64,000 nucleotides of DNA from Chitinophaga pinensis. GTDB taxonomy: Bacteria > Bacteroidota > Bacteroidia > UKL13-3. The stretch lies in the NCBI GenBank assembly GCA_945860865.1, contig CAMARW010000006.1, positions 62,001-126,000 on the forward strand, written 5' to 3'. Below are positions 63,012 through 64,000 of this stretch, in pieces (the first letter of the stretch is position 1; every line of letters starts with the position of its first letter). Both the position numbers and the translations under genes were made by a program. Below the pieces are notes generated by a model, which searched no databases, was not told the origin of the DNA, and was given only the letters and a program-made list of their open reading frames with translations.

Positions 63012-64000
63012 ATGAAAAAGTTTTCTTTATTCATTTCATTCTTATTTGTTCAGCTCATTTTATTAGCGCAAACTAATTTACCAACTAGCTGGAATTTCAG
63101 TAATCCTGGTATTGCCACTCCGCCTATGGGTTGGACAATGGCTTTAGGTACTAATGGAAACCTCACTTATGCATTTGGTATTGGAGATGGCCTCTCTTGC
63201 CGCTTAGATGCCACCAATGAGCATTTTATTATTCATTATTCTGGTAAATCCGGTCCTTTAAGCTATTATTTGAGTCCGCAAAATGCAGGTGCTCCTTGGG
63301 GTGGCCAGTTTGATGTGCAAGAAAGTGTTGATGGAACAAATTGGACTAACATGCGTTCTATTACTTCAAAAGCAACCACAACAACTAATTATACCAATGG
63401 AAGGTACGTAGACTTCCCTGCAGAAACTTCTCGCTTCATAAGATTTTTTTATACCCAAAAATTACCAGGAGGCGTTGCCGGTGTTCCGGGCGGAAATATG
63501 GGCGTAGACAGTGTTTGGTTGCAAGCGCCACCTGCTTCTCCTGCTGCTAATTTAGCTGTTTTAAGAGGTGCTACCAATTTTGTTAGTGGTGCGCAAACAG
63601 TAATTGGAAACAGTACTGCTACCAGTTTCACTTTTCAGAATAAGGGTTCGGTTCAAACCTTAACTATTGATAGTATAGTGTTTACCGGAGCCGCAGCTGG
63701 AGATTTTTCTGTTAGTGGTATGCCTGTTTCTATTAATGCAAGTGCTAGTACCAATTTAAACGTTCAGTTTACGCCAGCTGCCAACGGTTCTAGAAGAGCT
63801 TTGATGCATATTTATTCTAACGACTCGCTTAAAAATCCGTTTGTTATAGACTTATATGGAGTAGGTGGGGCTTTTGCTTCAGAGCCTGCTGCAAATGTAA
63901 ATGCCATTAATTTTGCGGATGTAAAATCTTTCGTTTATAGGGTAAATGCTACCTATAATGGGCAAAAACCTGAGCGTTTTATGTTGCTTAAAAAAATAGG
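63012..64000 (+). CDS. Secreted choice-of-anchor D protein, 5' part (cut by window edge)
   Basis: The reading frame opens at ATG 63012 and runs to the window end without a stop, so the first 329 residues are visible. A signal peptide (MKKFSLFISFLFVQLILLAQ) is followed by a domain of about 150 residues that resembles a carbohydrate-binding or galactose-binding-like sandwich. A choice-of-anchor D/ASPM-like Ig domain (about 178-290, FTFQNKGSVQTLTIDSIVFT to ADLYGVG-like IDLYGVGGA) comes next. It is probably a T9SS cargo whose sorting tail lies outside the window. Confidence 0.82.
   Translation, partial: MKKFSLFISFLFVQLILLAQTNLPTSWNFSNPGIATPPMGWTMALGTNGNLTYAFGIGDGLSCRLDATNEHFIIHYSGKSGPLSYYLSPQNAGAPWGGQFDVQESVDGTNWTNMRSITSKATTTTNYTNGRYVDFPAETSRFIRFFYTQKLPGGVAGVPGGNMGVDSVWLQAPPASPAANLAVLRGATNFVSGAQTVIGNSTATSFTFQNKGSVQTLTIDSIVFTGAAAGDFSVSGMPVSINASASTNLNVQFTPAANGSRRALMHIYSNDSLKNPFVIDLYGVGGAFASEPAANVNAINFADVKSFVYRVNATYNGQKPERFMLLKKI

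Noticed and set aside
1-64000. Phage, insertion sequence, defence system or CRISPR array
   Set aside because: I found no transposase, integrase, capsid, nuclease-helicase set or regularly spaced repeats; gene content is housekeeping and envelope.

Overview
The window reads as chromosomal DNA of an AT-rich member of the Bacteroidota. Supporting signs are promoters of the TTG/TTTG-N18-21-TAnnTTTG type, the near absence of Shine-Dalgarno sites, outer-membrane lipoproteins with short lipoboxes, type IX secretion (T9SS) sorting tails, a TonB receptor/HmuY pair, and families typical of the phylum (DUF2452, DUF2851, DUF4286, DUF4292, DUF5723, DUF6427). I see no phage, insertion sequence, CRISPR array, tRNA or rRNA. 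The genus cannot be named from the sequence alone.

Layout. 1-1275: end of a carotenoid operon (crtB, a small unknown gene, idi), closed by two perfect palindromes. 1414-3845: rbfA, a methyltransferase and a LolC/E-type permease. 3863-8140: a lipoprotein M28 peptidase, then panD, an LPG-synthase-like membrane protein, rfaE2 and an acyl-CoA dehydrogenase. 8235-12924: a phosphatase, a Kazal protein and the translation cluster rplM-rpsI-rpsB-tsf-pyrH. 12982-20782: dxs, a stress protein, a methyltransferase, a PaaG-like hydratase, a PAP2-like protein, RidA, a 3-hydroxyacyl-CoA dehydrogenase-like protein and metK. 21087-32278: an M1 aminopeptidase, a heme-type TonB receptor with HmuY, ispH, a glutathione peroxidase, envelope proteins and comF. 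32689-45202: rpoN, TPR proteins, and an envelope cluster (flippase, dut, sugar nucleotidyltransferase, TPR, DUF4292, EnvC-like), followed by a T9SS cargo and menE. 45284-52775: DUF2795, a dead Fic protein with an HTH, a glycosyltransferase/methyltransferase cluster and hflX. 52845-58929: an operon ending in uvrA. 59007-62860: DUF2851, a small membrane protein, PspC and a two-component system. 63012-64000: start of a secreted choice-of-anchor D protein.

How the genes work together. dxs, ispH, idi and crtB belong to one isoprenoid/carotenoid route; menE adds menaquinone. Many of the rest build or service the envelope. The clearest candidate for something undescribed is the 5' leader of metK. 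It folds on paper into a three-way junction plus an adjacent hairpin whose loops are complementary at 7 of 8 positions, and its first stem begins at the predicted transcription start. Other unusual points are a palindrome (TTGGTTCGAACCAA) recurring inside genes, a 38-bp palindrome giving two convergent genes the same last six residues, a Fic protein that has lost its catalytic motif, and a three-part protein joining a degenerate GT2 domain, a GT-C-like membrane domain and TPRs.
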